A DNA stretch of 55,925 bases. It comes from Candidatus Kaiserbacteria bacterium. GTDB lineage: Bacteria > Patescibacteriota > Minisyncoccia > Phycocordibacterales > JABAAK01. Position 1 is the first letter of the stretch, and each line of letters starts with the position of its first letter. Of this stretch, positions 1 through 10,805 are shown piece after piece. Both the position numbers and the translations under genes were made by a program. The notes under the pieces are model-generated. The model had not been told where the DNA came from and searched no databases. It worked only from the letters and a program-made list of their open reading frames with translations. The DNA lies in contig JAPPJI010000026.1 in the NCBI GenBank assembly GCA_028820405.1, positions 1 through 55,925 of the forward strand, in the 5' to 3' direction.

Positions 1-42
1 CTGCCTAGCACCCTTGCGTAAAAGGTGGTATTGTGTGGTTAT

Positions 43-309
43 ATGGACCATCGGTCAGGCAGCCCTTCATACAGCTCACTCTTTGCGATTCTGCTCATCA
101 TCGCTATTATGATTGTCGGTGCACGTATCGGTCTTGAGACACTCGTCGCAAGCAGGCAGGCAGACCACACCATCTCTATCGAAGGGCAGTGGACCCTGTC
201 AGAAGATGTTACCGCATCTGAGGCATCCGCCTACATAGAACGTATTCTCAACACGACTGAATCTGACCGGAACGCCATTACCGAACTCCAGGAACGACTG
301 AAACGATAG
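43..309 (+). CDS. small single-TM protein, hypothetical
   Basis: ORF 25..309; M at 43 (MDHRSGSPSYSSLFAILLIIAIMIVGARIG...) has one hydrophobic helix and lies directly upstream of trigger factor. Confidence 0.55.
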   Translation: MDHRSGSPSYSSLFAILLIIAIMIVGARIGLETLVASRQADHTISIEGQWTLSEDVTASEASAYIERILNTTESDRNAITELQERLKR

Positions 310-324
310 TCACCCATACCAAAC

Positions 325-1386
325 ATGACCATACAAGAACTATTCTCTCTCACGACAGAAGAAAACAAAGACCTCTCAACCATTCGTGTCTCCGGCACGA
401 TCCCAACCGCTGTTATTGAACAGCACCGGGATGGTGTTGTACAAAAACTGACGGAAACGACACCTGTTGACGGCTTTCGGCCCGGGTCAGCCCCGAGCAA
501 TGTAGTCACACAGCAGGTCGGAGACCTTGAGATATGGCGGCGGTGCGGTCTTGCCGCTATTGAACAGGCGTTCCCGGATATTGTGAAAGTGACCGGCCAG
601 ACCCCCATCAGTCAGCCAAACCTGCAATTTACCGCTCTTCCCGTGCATGGTGATATTTCCTTCTCTATCGATTTTTTTGTCATGCCTGCTATCACGCTTC
701 CTGACTACCAAACAACGCTTTCATCAGTGGGGAAGCGGGAAGACCCTGACCCGGTTACCGACGACGATGTTACCAATGTCATTCTTGATGTGCGACGAGG
801 GCTCTATCGAAACGCACACCCAGAAAAATCAATTCCAACCGACGAGTCACTCCTGCCGGAGTTAACAAATGAGCAAATCACGTCAATTTCGAGTATGTGC
901 AAAGACATGGAAAGTTTTCGCACACATATTCGCGAAGGATTGGCGGAAGAGAAGAAGACGGAAAAGAAAAACAAGCATCGGGACGCTATTCTTAAAGCGA
1001 TCATGGATGCGGTCGGAGACATCACTATCCCTGACATTGTTGTTGAAGAGGGGGCAAAAAACAGCTTTGAGGAGTTCAAAGCAAAAGCAGAGCGTCTCGG
1101 AACAACAGTTGAGAAGTACTGCGAATCAGAGAACATGAAAGAGGAGGACCTCTGGAAAGAGTTGCGGGAAACATCCCGAGAACGGGCAAAAACCCAAATG
1201 GTACTCAACGCGATCCGGGAGCAGGAATCTATCACGCCGGACAAGGAGACGGTTGATCAAGAACTGAAGCGATTCAAGGACCGGGGCGGAGAAGGGGGAG
1301 ATGAGGAACAGGCACGTATCTATATTGAATCAGCCCTTGCCAATGAATCAGTCCTGCAGTTTCTTGAAGGTGTTGCAGAAAACTAA
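325..1386 (+). CDS. tig: trigger factor (peptidyl-prolyl isomerase chaperone)
   Basis: Trigger-factor-like N-terminal ribosome-binding region ([10 protein letters not shown]) and C-terminal helical domain; precedes clpP. Confidence 0.88.
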   Translation: MTIQELFSLTTEENKDLSTIRVSGTIPTAVIEQHRDGVVQKLTETTPVDGFRPGSAPSNVVTQQVGDLEIWRRCGLAAIEQAFPDIVKVTGQTPISQPNLQFTALPVHGDISFSIDFFVMPAITLPDYQTTLSSVGKREDPDPVTDDDVTNVILDVRRGLYRNAHPEKSIPTDESLLPELTNEQITSISSMCKDMESFRTHIREGLAEEKKTEKKNKHRDAILKAIMDAVGDITIPDIVVEEGAKNSFEEFKAKAERLGTTVEKYCESENMKEEDLWKELRETSRERAKTQMVLNAIREQESITPDKETVDQELKRFKDRGGEGGDEEQARIYIESALANESVLQFLEGVAEN

Positions 1387-1421
1387 CCATCACCAGCAGT
1401 GATACGCTATACTACGTACAT

Positions 1422-2000
1422 ATGAGTCCAATTATTCCAACAGTCATTGAACAAACCGGCGGCGGCACCCGCGCCTACGACATTTATTCACGCCTTCTTA
1501 ACGACCGCATCATGTTCCTCGGCGGACCGATTGACGATCAAAGTGCTAATCTTGTTGTTGCTCAAATCCTTCTCCTTGAGTCACAGAACAAGGAAAAGCC
1601 TATGTATCTCTATATCAACTCACCGGGCGGATCGGTCACTGCAGCAATGGCAATTCTCGATACGATGAACCATGTCAACGCTGAAGTTGCAACCGTTTGT
1701 GTCGGTCTTGCTGCCTCAGCCGCTGCAGTTATTCTTTCAAGCGGAACAAAAGGGAAGCGATCGGCGTTGAAAAACGCTGAAGTTATGATCCACCAGCCCC
1801 ACGGCGGTGTTGAAGGACAAGTGTCGGATATCACTATCGCGGCAAAGCGCATGCATGACGTTCGGGAACGAACCAACAAAATTCTTGCAAAAAATACCGG
1901 AAAAACCTTGTCAAAAATAGCAACTGATGTTGAACGGGATAAATATATGACGGCAGACGAGGCAAAAGCGTACGGTATTATTGACAAAATTCACGCTTAG
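1422..2000 (+). CDS. clpP: ATP-dependent Clp protease proteolytic subunit
   Basis: Motifs [36 protein letters not shown] typical of ClpP. Confidence 0.97.
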   Translation: MSPIIPTVIEQTGGGTRAYDIYSRLLNDRIMFLGGPIDDQSANLVVAQILLLESQNKEKPMYLYINSPGGSVTAAMAILDTMNHVNAEVATVCVGLAASAAAVILSSGTKGKRSALKNAEVMIHQPHGGVEGQVSDITIAAKRMHDVRERTNKILAKNTGKTLSKIATDVERDKYMTADEAKAYGIIDKIHA

Positions 2001-2110
2001 CACAGAAATACCCTACCAATGTTTCTTTTCCTCCCCTCCTGATATACTAGACGCATGGGGATTGAGCCCCTTGATACCAATCATTACCACTACACAAAAC
2101 GCACAGCAAC

Positions 2111-2389
2111 ATGATGAACAAAGCAAATTTAGTTGAGAAAATACAAGATGACACCGGAAGTACTCGATCAGAGGCAGAGCGAATCGTGGAAACACTCTTT
2201 GATTCTATTATTGACGAAGTAAAAAAGGGTGAAACCGTTTCTATCGCAGGCTTCGGTATTTTTGAGGCAAAAGAGCGAGCAGCTCGAACAGGGCGGAACC
2301 CGAAGACAGGAGAAACTATTCAAATTAAAGCATCGGTCTCTCCGAAGTTCAGGGCAGCCAAGGCGTTCAAAGACGCGGTGAACGGGTAA
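2111..2389 (+). CDS. HU/IHF family DNA-binding protein
   Basis: MNKANLVEKIQ...VSIAGFGIFEAKERAARTGRNPKTGETIQIKAS. Confidence 0.97.
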   Translation: MMNKANLVEKIQDDTGSTRSEAERIVETLFDSIIDEVKKGETVSIAGFGIFEAKERAARTGRNPKTGETIQIKASVSPKFRAAKAFKDAVNG

Positions 2390-2416
2390 CACCGGAGCAA
2401 TCTTTGCACTCAACAA

Positions 2417-2450
2417 ACAACAGCGACATCTGTCGCTGTTGTTTTTTTTT
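2417..2450 (+). terminator. Rho-independent terminator after the HU gene
   Basis: AACAGCGACA tc TGTCGCTGTT followed by GTTTTTTTTT. Confidence 0.85.
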
Positions 2451-2482
2451 ACTCCACACAGAAACGGTATACTGCAACAGAT

Positions 2483-3175
2483 ATGCAGCCGCACCTTTTC
2501 TGCAACTGGAAAACCTACCTACCATCGGAAGAGCAGGCAGCACAAATTGCCGCTGCCATGAAGCAAACAACAGGTGTCACGGTCGCTCTCTTTCCGTCAA
2601 TGCTCCACATACCACGGGTCGCATCCGTTATCGAAGGATCCGGCATCCTGCTCGGTGCACAAGACATCAGCAGGAACAGCACTGCTCCGCACACCGGACG
2701 AGCCAGTGGTGAACAGCTCACATCAATCGGGGTTACGCACGTTCTGGTTGGGCACGTTGAGACGAGAAACAGCGGTGTTACCAACGCCATGGTTGTTGAA
2801 AAAGTCCGACATGCTCATGAATCAAACCTTGTGCCCGTGCTCTGCGTCTCCGACACTGACGGACGTGATCCGATGCAGGAAGTTTCCCGTGCTCTCGACA
2901 GTCTCACTCACCCGCAAGCCGTCATTGTCTACGAACCGTCAGACCATGTTGGCACGGATCGTGCGTGCAACGAAGAGCATATTGCCGCTGTGTGTGATCA
3001 GATTCGATCAGTCCTCCAATCTATCGCACCGGAAACCCCCGTACTCTACGGCGGTTCTGTTAATGAAGCAAATGCGAAACAAATTATGACCAACGGCTCT
3101 GTTGACGGATTTCTCATCGGTCGTGCGAGTATTGACCAGAAAGAAATCCTTGCTCTTAGTAAATCTCTATGTTAG
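2483..3175 (+). CDS. tpiA: triosephosphate isomerase
   Basis: FCNWKTYLP, VIVYEPSDHVGT, VLYGGSVNEANA, VDGFLIGRAS. Confidence 0.93.
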   Translation: MQPHLFCNWKTYLPSEEQAAQIAAAMKQTTGVTVALFPSMLHIPRVASVIEGSGILLGAQDISRNSTAPHTGRASGEQLTSIGVTHVLVGHVETRNSGVTNAMVVEKVRHAHESNLVPVLCVSDTDGRDPMQEVSRALDSLTHPQAVIVYEPSDHVGTDRACNEEHIAAVCDQIRSVLQSIAPETPVLYGGSVNEANAKQIMTNGSVDGFLIGRASIDQKEILALSKSLC

Positions 3176-4329
3176 TTCCCGCACTCCACAACGAAGACAT
3201 TCCCTACGGACACCATGTTCTCCTCCGTGCGTCACTCAACGTACCCATTAACGCAACCGGTGTTGCCGGACAGTTTCGGCTTCGGGAAACGATACGAACC
3301 ATTGAATTCCTCAAGGAAAAGGGGGCTCGGATAACGATGATTGGGCACCTTGGCGGGGGAGAGACATTGGCACCCGTGCACCAAGCCCTGAATAAACTGC
3401 TCCCGATATCGTTTTTGCCCAAACTCACCGGCGAAGAGGTCTTTGCGGCACGGGGGAGTCTCCAACCGGGCGAAGTGCTCCTCCTTGAAAACACCCGAAC
3501 CGATTCCCGAGAAGAGGAGAATGATCCGCTTTTTGTCGAAGAACTCGCCGCACAAACAGACCTTTTTGTCTTTGATGATTTTTCCGCCGCACATCGGAGT
3601 CATGCATCAACGGTCGGTCTTATACAGGAACTTCCGTCATGCGGCGGTATTCGCTTCTATGAAGAACTCACCGGTCTCTTACGAATCACCGAACGGTTGA
3701 TATCACCGGCACTTGCGGTCATCGGCGGTGCAAAATGCGCAACAAAACTGCCGATTATCGAACGTCTGGCGGAAACATACGATACTGTTTTTGTCGGCGG
3801 CGTCACCGCCAACACCATATTCAAACAACAAGGTTATGAGGTCGGTGACTCGGTAACAGAGTCGGTTGTTGTACCGGACTCACTTCTCTCAAACCGACAC
3901 ATCACCCTCCCGCACGATGTCCTCGTGCAACGCCAGCAGAGCACGACACAGTCAATCCCCATTGGTGACGTGCAACCGAATGATCGCATTGTTGATATTG
4001 GCGATCAAACACTTGCGACACTCGGTCGACAGGTGGAACGGGTAAAGACCGTTGTGTTTAACGGACCTCTCGGCTGGTACGAGCATGGATTCTCTCAGCA
4101 GACCCTCTCGTTTTCAGACATGGTTGCACAGTCAGACACCTATTCGTTTGTCGGCGGAGGAGATGTCGTCACCATTCTTGAGCAGCACAATCACATGGAT
4201 GACTGGAAGTTTGTTTCAACAGGCGGCGGCTCACTCCTCGACTACCTCAGCACCGGCACCTTACCCGTTCTCGACGCCTTTGCAGCAAAACGGCACAGTG
4301 CAGCGGTACATGCACCGTCATTATCGTAA
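3169..4329 (+). CDS. pgk: phosphoglycerate kinase
   Basis: VLLRASLNVPI, RITMIGHLGG, LLLENTR, AVIGGAKCATKLPII, VVFNGPLGWYE, FVSTGGGSLLDYLS; overlaps the tpiA end. Confidence 0.95.
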   Translation: MLVPALHNEDIPYGHHVLLRASLNVPINATGVAGQFRLRETIRTIEFLKEKGARITMIGHLGGGETLAPVHQALNKLLPISFLPKLTGEEVFAARGSLQPGEVLLLENTRTDSREEENDPLFVEELAAQTDLFVFDDFSAAHRSHASTVGLIQELPSCGGIRFYEELTGLLRITERLISPALAVIGGAKCATKLPIIERLAETYDTVFVGGVTANTIFKQQGYEVGDSVTESVVVPDSLLSNRHITLPHDVLVQRQQSTTQSIPIGDVQPNDRIVDIGDQTLATLGRQVERVKTVVFNGPLGWYEHGFSQQTLSFSDMVAQSDTYSFVGGGDVVTILEQHNHMDDWKFVSTGGGSLLDYLSTGTLPVLDAFAAKRHSAAVHAPSLS

Positions 4330-4341
4330 TATACTGTCTCT

Positions 4342-4902
4342 ATGAAACGAACATCCGCCACGGCAGTTCATCCACAATTTCCTGACCGATGGAGTAGTCG
4401 ATCTTTTGACGGCACTCCGCTCTCTCAAGAACAGCGGGACAGCCTCTTTGAGGCGGCACGGTTCGCTCCTTCAAGCTACAATGAGCAACCGTGGCTCTTT
4501 GTCATCCCAAACCCCGACCAATTTGAAGCGTCTTTCAGCCTTCTCAGTGAAGGAAATCGTGAGTGGGTACGGCAGGCAGGCCTCCTCTGCTTCCTCACCA
4601 CAAAGCGGATTCTGGAAAAAACAGGAGAAGCGAATCGATTCTTTGCATTCGACGCCGGATCGGCATGGATGTCACTTGCTCTTCAGGCACACCATATGGG
4701 ACTGAGTGCCCATGCAATGGGCGGATTTGATGTTGAGCAATCATATAAGGTGCTTGGTGTTGACAAAGAGAAGTATGAGGTGCTTGCCGCTATTGCAGTC
4801 GGCACACCGACACCGGATGCACGAGCATCTGAAGAGCGGACTGATCGCAAACAGATCTCAGAGATCACACGCCCCTGTGATACCATAGAGGGTAATGGAT
4901 AG
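4342..4902 (+). CDS. nitroreductase family protein
   Basis: RWSSRSFDGTPLSQEQRDSLFEAARFAPSSYNEQPWLFVI typical nitroreductase N-terminus. Confidence 0.9.
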   Translation: MKRTSATAVHPQFPDRWSSRSFDGTPLSQEQRDSLFEAARFAPSSYNEQPWLFVIPNPDQFEASFSLLSEGNREWVRQAGLLCFLTTKRILEKTGEANRFFAFDAGSAWMSLALQAHHMGLSAHAMGGFDVEQSYKVLGVDKEKYEVLAAIAVGTPTPDARASEERTDRKQISEITRPCDTIEGNG

Positions 4903-6055
4903 GTCGGATGAAGCGATCCGTGCGCATCGAGAACATCACGGAAAAATCGAAACCGGCTTAAAGATGGCGGTGCAAACAATGGATGACTTATCTCTTGCGT
5001 ACACACCCGGCGTCGCCGCTGTCTGTCAGGAGATTCAAAAAAACCCCAAAATCGCACAATCACTCACCATCAAAGCGAACACGGTTGCTGTTGTCACTGA
5101 CGGATCGGCTGTACTTGGACTCGGTAACATCGGTGCCGAAGCATCCCTCCCGGTAATGGAGGGAAAAGCACTCCTTCTCAAACGGTTCGCTGATGTTGAC
5201 GCATTCCCGATTTGCCTGAATACCCAAGACCCCCATGAAATTATCGAAACCGTGAAGCGTATTGCACCGGTATTCGGCGGTATTAACCTCGAAGATATTG
5301 CGGCACCAAACTGCTTTACCGTCGAGCGGGAGTTGCAGGGAATCGGCATACCGGTTTTTCATGATGACCAGCACGGAACAGCGATAACGACACTTGCGGC
5401 ACTGATAAATGCTTCGATTGTGGCACAGAAAGACTTGACGGCTATGACTATTGTTATTGCCGGGGCAGGGGCGGCCGGCACCGCTATCGCGAATCTTCTC
5501 GCCAGCAGTGCATTTTCTGACGCTTTTGACAGTCCGCGAGATATTCTCATTTGTGACAGCACCGGTATTATCCATACCGGACGAGACCGTCTGACTGACC
5601 ATAAAAAAGAGCTTGCCGCTATAACGAATGCGTCAAAAAAATCGGGAACACTGTCAGACGCATTGCACGGATCAGACGTATTTATTGGTGTTTCGCAGGG
5701 CGGCATTGTGTCCAAAGAGATGGTACAGACGATGGGTGATCGACCTATTATCTTTGCGATGGCAAACCCAACGCCGGAGATTCTCCCTGAAGAAGCACAA
5801 TCCAGCGGTGCGTACGTAGTCGGAACCGGGCGAAGTGACTACAAAAACCAGATAAATAACGTCCTTGCATTCCCGGGTATTTTTCGCGGCGCGCTTGCCG
5901 GCGGTGTTGTGGAAATAACGACAGCGATGAAGGTTCGGGCTATTGCCGCACTTGCCTCGGTATGTAAAGATCCAAGCCCTGACTACATCATTCCTGATGT
6001 TTTTGACCCGGCAGTTGTCCCTGCAGTCGCACAAGCGGTACAGAATAATCCCTAG
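4895..6055 (+). CDS. NAD(P)-dependent malic enzyme
   Basis: LAYTPGVAAVC, VVTDGSAVLGLGNIG, MEGKALLLKRFADVDAFPICL, DDQHGTAITTLAAL, VIAGAGAAGTAIANLL. Confidence 0.95.
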   Translation: MDRSDEAIRAHREHHGKIETGLKMAVQTMDDLSLAYTPGVAAVCQEIQKNPKIAQSLTIKANTVAVVTDGSAVLGLGNIGAEASLPVMEGKALLLKRFADVDAFPICLNTQDPHEIIETVKRIAPVFGGINLEDIAAPNCFTVERELQGIGIPVFHDDQHGTAITTLAALINASIVAQKDLTAMTIVIAGAGAAGTAIANLLASSAFSDAFDSPRDILICDSTGIIHTGRDRLTDHKKELAAITNASKKSGTLSDALHGSDVFIGVSQGGIVSKEMVQTMGDRPIIFAMANPTPEILPEEAQSSGAYVVGTGRSDYKNQINNVLAFPGIFRGALAGGVVEITTAMKVRAIAALASVCKDPSPDYIIPDVFDPAVVPAVAQAVQNNP

Positions 6056-6468
6056 CAGGCATCATGTATTGCTTTCGCAAATGAGGCAGATTCTTCCGAA
6101 TCCGCATACGTTGTGTGCGGAAGCGGTTGAAATTCGCCGCGTCGGACCCGGGGGATGATATGGAAATGGAGGTGCAGTACTTCCTGACCGGCCTCAAACC
6201 CGTTGTTTGAGATAACATTGACACTCGGAGCCTTGGTTGCGGTACGTACTGCACGAGAGATGGTGACAATAGCCTGCATAAGGTGTGCTGCGTCACTGTC
6301 TGAAAGGGAAAAAATGTCTTGTACGGGATGTTTCGGTATGACGAGCGTATGACCTTTTGCAACCGGAGCAATGTCAAGAAACGCAAGAACATCATTCGTT
6401 TCAAAAACAATATCTGCAGGAATTTTTTTCTCAATAATGTCTTGAAAAATCGTTCGCTCGGTATCCAT
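6052..6468 (-). CDS. HIT family (histidine triad) hydrolase
   Basis: IFQDIIEKKIPADIVFETNDVLAFLDI ... HLHFHIIPR histidine triad. Confidence 0.95.
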   Translation of the reverse strand: MDTERTIFQDIIEKKIPADIVFETNDVLAFLDIAPVAKGHTLVIPKHPVQDIFSLSDSDAAHLMQAIVTISRAVRTATKAPSVNVISNNGFEAGQEVLHLHFHIIPRVRRGEFQPLPHTTYADSEESASFAKAIHDAC

Positions 6469-6574
6469 ATGAGAACAGTATATACCGCTCCCTTCACCAA
6501 CACTGCCCCTCCTCTTTCATTTTTTTCATTTTTCCCCACTTCGCAAACGTGTCGCACGTGATACCATACCAGGT

Positions 6575-8275
6575 ATGTACCTCGTACGAGATGACCCGCC
6601 CAAAGACGTGCAAGAGTCTCTGAAAGACTTTGACGCCATATCACAACGACTCCTTTTTACAAGAGGCATCACCGACAAGGAATCAGCTGATGCGTTTTTC
6701 GATACGGCCTGGAGAGAAACTGATCCGTATCAATACCAATCCATGTATCGTGCAGCAGAACGGGTACTGCAGGCGGTTCGTGATAATGAGGTGATTGGCA
6801 TCTACAGCGACTATGACTGTGACGGGATCCCGGCAGCCGCGGCACTCTTTTCAACACTTTCCGCCCTGAACCACAGCAAGATCGTCTATGAAGTGCCGGA
6901 CCGAAATATACAAGGATTTGGCGTGCATGCGGAAAACACACAGCGAATGCTTGAGAAGGGTGTATCTGTTGTTTGTGTACTTGACTGCGGAACCGCACAC
7001 CCGGACGAAATTGCACGCATACAAGAATCCGGTACTGACGTTATCATCCTTGACCACCACCTCCCCGGTGAGAGAACACCCGAAGCATTCGCCCTGATAA
7101 ATCCGACAATCGAGGAGTCAGTTGCAGAGCCGTACCCGTGTGCTGCAGGTGTCGTCTTCCTTTTTATCCAGGCATTGGTCAAACAGGCGCAGCAGATACT
7201 CCCGTCAACCAAACTGCCTCTCGGGTGGGAACGGTGGCAACTGGACATCATCGGACTTGCAACGATCTCAGACATGGTGCCGATTCGCGGCATCAATCGA
7301 CAGTTTGTTCGATATGGTCTCGCTGTTTTTCAAAAAAGTCCGCGACCCGGAATCAGGGCATTGTGCAGTCTCCTCAAAATCAAACAGGAGCGGGTAACAC
7401 AGGACGACCTCACCTATCTCGTCATACCGAGAATCAATGCGGCATCACGTATGGGAGACGCGAATCTCGCCTTTGACCTCCTCACCGCAACATCCTTTGA
7501 AAAAGCAGCGGAAATTACCAATGCCCTCACCACACTGAATAACAGACGGAAGTCGACCGTTGCAGCAATGGTTCGCGAAGCTGAAAAAACAGCTCAACAC
7601 AAAAACAAGGAATCGGATGTGTGGGTGTTCGGCAGTCGGTCATGGAAGCCGTCGCTTGCGGGACTCGTTGCCCAGAAGTTGGCAGAGAAGTATGGAAAAA
7701 CGGTATTTGTGTGGGGACAGTGCACCGATACGGACAAATCCAAACAGCAGGTAAAAGGATCCTGCCGATCAGCAGACCGTGACATATTTACCCTTATGCA
7801 ACAAGCATCTCACCTTTTCACGGAATCCGGCGGTCATAAACAGGCAGGCGGTTTCACACTAACCGACGGTGCTGAAGTGTGTCTTGAGGATGAGTTAAAT
7901 CAAGTACCGTCGCCATCAACGGACGAAAATCAAGACGAGCAACAGGTTGATCTCATATGCAACCTGCGGGACATTCCTGACATCCTTGCGGTAAGTGACT
8001 CATTTGCACCGTTCGGCATGCAAAACGAGCATATACGTATTGCACTCAATACCTGTCGTATCAAATCGATTCACCAATTCGGCAAACAGAAGGACCACGT
8101 CCGATATACACTCACTGACGGCAACAGCAATCTCCAGGGGATTAAGTTTTTTGCCGGCGACGTGTCAAATCAAAAAACGGGGGTTCCTTGTCAGATCATC
8201 GGATCTGTCGAACGGGATGTGTTCAGTAACCGACCTCGTATACGAGTGACCGACATCTTCAGCAGTCATGAGTAG
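6575..8275 (+). CDS. recJ: single-stranded-DNA-specific exonuclease RecJ
   Basis: DHH-family motifs: GIYSDYDCDGIPAAAAL, VIILDHHLP, INPTIE; C-terminal SGGHKQAGGFT. Confidence 0.94.
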   Translation: MYLVRDDPPKDVQESLKDFDAISQRLLFTRGITDKESADAFFDTAWRETDPYQYQSMYRAAERVLQAVRDNEVIGIYSDYDCDGIPAAAALFSTLSALNHSKIVYEVPDRNIQGFGVHAENTQRMLEKGVSVVCVLDCGTAHPDEIARIQESGTDVIILDHHLPGERTPEAFALINPTIEESVAEPYPCAAGVVFLFIQALVKQAQQILPSTKLPLGWERWQLDIIGLATISDMVPIRGINRQFVRYGLAVFQKSPRPGIRALCSLLKIKQERVTQDDLTYLVIPRINAASRMGDANLAFDLLTATSFEKAAEITNALTTLNNRRKSTVAAMVREAEKTAQHKNKESDVWVFGSRSWKPSLAGLVAQKLAEKYGKTVFVWGQCTDTDKSKQQVKGSCRSADRDIFTLMQQASHLFTESGGHKQAGGFTLTDGAEVCLEDELNQVPSPSTDENQDEQQVDLICNLRDIPDILAVSDSFAPFGMQNEHIRIALNTCRIKSIHQFGKQKDHVRYTLTDGNSNLQGIKFFAGDVSNQKTGVPCQIIGSVERDVFSNRPRIRVTDIFSSHE

Positions 8276-9746
8276 TCTTTTTGTGCCGGCAGTTGCACTC
8301 GCTGCAATCGCCGGCTGCTATCTCGGGTCACTGTTCAGTGCGCCGACAGAGATCTTTGCACTTATTCTCATCGGTGCCTCCCTCTCCCTGTTTCTCTTCA
8401 GAAAACATCGCCGCATTGTACTTGTCACTGCCGCCATCATCGCCCTTCTTCTCGGCTTTCTCAGGATAGCTGCCGATATTTCAAGACAGACGGACGCACT
8501 TATCGCAGAACACCCCGGCACTGTTTCCGTCACCGGATCGGTTATCAGTGACATTGAACACCGGAAGTCATACAGTCGATACACCGCTGCAGTCAGGACA
8601 ATAAACAATGTGCCGATTGATCAGGAATCGTCGATCCTTGTGTATGAACCATATCCGTCACGATGCGTTACTGGCGAAGACGTCACTTTCTCCGCAACAC
8701 TCATTGAGCCGGAAGACTTCGTCACTGAAACAGGTCGTGTCTTTCCGTACCGACAGTATCTCCGACAATTTAACATACACGCTCTCGCCTTCGTTGATGG
8801 AACATCGTGCGAAGGATCACCTGATCAATTGATGTTATTTGCAACACTGCGACAGAAGTTTATGCATGCGATGCATCGTGTTCTCCCGATGCAGGAAGCA
8901 TCACTCCTCGGCGGCCTCATCCTCGGTCTGCGCGGATCTTTGTCACCGGAACTTCTTGATGCATTTCGAATAACAGGACTTATTCATATCATTGTTCTCT
9001 CCGGACACAATGTGACACTTGTCGCAGAAGCAACAAGACGACTTGCCGCACGAGCAGGGAACAGAGCATCTCTCATCATCGCTCTCATTACTATCATTGC
9101 ATTTGTTCTTCTCTCAGGAGCACAGACTGCAGCAATCCGTGCAGGAACAATGGCAGTCATTGCACTGATCGCCCGGTCCGCACATCGTGAATATGACGGC
9201 ATACGCGCCCTCCTCTTTGTTGCAATGATCATGACACTCCTTGACCCGAACCAGGCGTTGTTTAATATTTCATTCCATCTTTCCTTTCTTGCCACACTCG
9301 GCCTTCTCTTGTTCGCCCCAATCCTTGAACACTATGTTCGGTGGGTGCCGGAAAAAATGGAGTTGCGCGGCGTTGTTGTTTCCACCATCGCCGTTCAGTG
9401 CACCCTTCTTCCGTACCTTGCATATGCAATTGGTGAAGTTTCGATCATTGGTATTGTTGCAAACATTATCATCCTCCCCCTTGTGCCGATAGCAATGGCG
9501 GCGGGTGCGGCGGTAACCATTGTTACCCTCTTCTCATCAGTACTCGGCATACTCATCATGCCCGCAGCATACATACCGCTGCACACAATACTGCAAACCG
9601 CTTCACTCCTCTCCGAAGTACCGCACGCAACAATGACGCTCCCGGCATTTCCGGTCCTGCTGACCGCTGTCGCAACGGTTATCGTTATCGGAATCGGAGC
9701 AGCACTGCACCGCCGCCACAACGAACATGTCTTTGATGCAAAATAA
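8268..9746 (+). CDS. comEC: ComEC/Rec2-type competence membrane protein
   Basis: Multi-TM; LLGGLILGLRGSLSPELLDAFRITGLIHIIVLSGHNVTLV is the ComEC core motif; overlaps the recJ end. Confidence 0.92.
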   Translation: MSSLFVPAVALAAIAGCYLGSLFSAPTEIFALILIGASLSLFLFRKHRRIVLVTAAIIALLLGFLRIAADISRQTDALIAEHPGTVSVTGSVISDIEHRKSYSRYTAAVRTINNVPIDQESSILVYEPYPSRCVTGEDVTFSATLIEPEDFVTETGRVFPYRQYLRQFNIHALAFVDGTSCEGSPDQLMLFATLRQKFMHAMHRVLPMQEASLLGGLILGLRGSLSPELLDAFRITGLIHIIVLSGHNVTLVAEATRRLAARAGNRASLIIALITIIAFVLLSGAQTAAIRAGTMAVIALIARSAHREYDGIRALLFVAMIMTLLDPNQALFNISFHLSFLATLGLLLFAPILEHYVRWVPEKMELRGVVVSTIAVQCTLLPYLAYAIGEVSIIGIVANIIILPLVPIAMAAGAAVTIVTLFSSVLGILIMPAAYIPLHTILQTASLLSEVPHATMTLPAFPVLLTAVATVIVIGIGAALHRRHNEHVFDAK

Positions 9747-9778
9747 AAGCGTCCGAGAGATGTTCTCTCGGACGCTTA
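9747..9778. terminator. Bidirectional intrinsic terminator between convergent comEC and ankyrin gene
   Basis: AAGCGTCCGAGAGA tgtt CTCTCGGACGCTT. Confidence 0.75.
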
Positions 9779-9783
9779 GTCGT

Positions 9784-10491
9784 CTAGAAGGTTCTGTGTT
9801 TGATGTCTTCTGCAATTTTTTTGCAGAGTATTCTCGGAATCACCTCCGATTGCTCAAAATAATCGATCGGCATTTTGCCGGATCGATCCATCTTGCAGAC
9901 ATTAGCACCGGCGTTGACCAGGTGATCAACAACCTTCGGGAGTTTTCTCTGACACGCAATCATGAGTGCCGTCCTCCCCAAGTTATCACACTGATCAATT
10001 TCCGCACCGACATCAGCGAGAAGAATGGTTACCCGCTCACTGTCTTCCGACACTGCGTGAAACAGCGGGGTCCTCCCCTCACTGTCACGTTTATTGATGT
10101 CAGCCCCCATCCCGACAAGGAAGGAGGATGTTTCCACGTCGTCGCATATTGCGGCAATGTGGATTGACGTTTTCCCCTCCTTATTTTCCGAGTTGACCGT
10201 GACGCCCGATTGCATGAGCAGGTCAACGATCTCAAGGCTGATGCCTTCTTCGCCAAAGAGGGCGTAGAAGAGCACCGGGTCTCCGACAAAGTCACGCGTA
10301 TGCGGATCGGCCCCGCTCTGGATCAGAATTTCAACCGCCTTCGTACGACCTTGTTCTACGGCGTACATAAGCGGAGTCATTCCGTCACCATCACGAATCA
10401 GGACCGCACTTTTTTCCTTCTCGATGATCTGACGAAGCCAGGGAACATTTCCCCTGGACGCCGCCTCGAAAACCGACCTTACCTTTGACAT
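9784..10491 (-). CDS. ankyrin-repeat protein
   Basis: Repeated DGMTPLMYAVEQGRTKAVEILIQSGADPHTRD / EGKTSIHIAAICDDVETSSFLVGMGADINKRD / LGRTALMIACQRKLPKVVDHLVNAGANV. Start at 10491 (MSKVRS) preferred because it follows AAAGGGGAGAT. Confidence 0.93.
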   Translation of the reverse strand: MSKVRSVFEAASRGNVPWLRQIIEKEKSAVLIRDGDGMTPLMYAVEQGRTKAVEILIQSGADPHTRDFVGDPVLFYALFGEEGISLEIVDLLMQSGVTVNSENKEGKTSIHIAAICDDVETSSFLVGMGADINKRDSEGRTPLFHAVSEDSERVTILLADVGAEIDQCDNLGRTALMIACQRKLPKVVDHLVNAGANVCKMDRSGKMPIDYFEQSEVIPRILCKKIAEDIKHRTF

Positions 10492-10672
10492 ATCTCCCCT
10501 TTCTACTACGTGTGTTAGTGCTACTGGTTGATGCTTGTACAAATGTCATGGCAAATTAGTTGTATGTCCACATAGTGCCATAAATTGGTCAATTTGTACA
10601 GAAAACCCTTCTATTACAAGGCTTTTTGACCATTTTATTTTATATTTGTCAATAATTTTAGATATGAGGGCA

Positions 10673-10763
10673 TAAAAAATGGGGCGGATCCGTAGATCCA
10701 CCCCGCAAGACCTGGAGAGTCTTTGGCACTACCAATCCTCGCCTCGTGGACTAATCAGTGCTT
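10673..10763 (-). ncRNA. putative small RNA A1 (novel; three predicted hairpins, last is terminator)
   Basis: Minus strand: -10 TATACT (10770-10775); GCACU/AGUGC long hairpin; AAGACU/AGGUCUU hairpin; terminator GGGGTGGATC TACG GATCCGCCCC ATTTTTT; no ORF. Confidence 0.6.
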
Positions 10764-10805
10764 ACCCTTAGTATAGCGGTTTTTTGAAGGGTACTGGCAG
10801 TGCAT

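Noticed and set aside
5060-5602. 180-aa minus-strand ORF opposite malic enzyme
   Set aside because: Shadow of a strongly recognisable enzyme frame
6052-6055. Overlap of malic enzyme and HIT genes as a possible misassembly
   Set aside because: A 4-bp tail-to-tail overlap is normal in compact genomes
10673-10763. Hammerhead ribozyme (CUGAUUAGUCC resembles CUGAUGAGUCC in sRNA A1)
   Set aside because: Lacks the GAAA core and NUH cleavage site; AGUCC is better paired with GGAUU in a long hairpin
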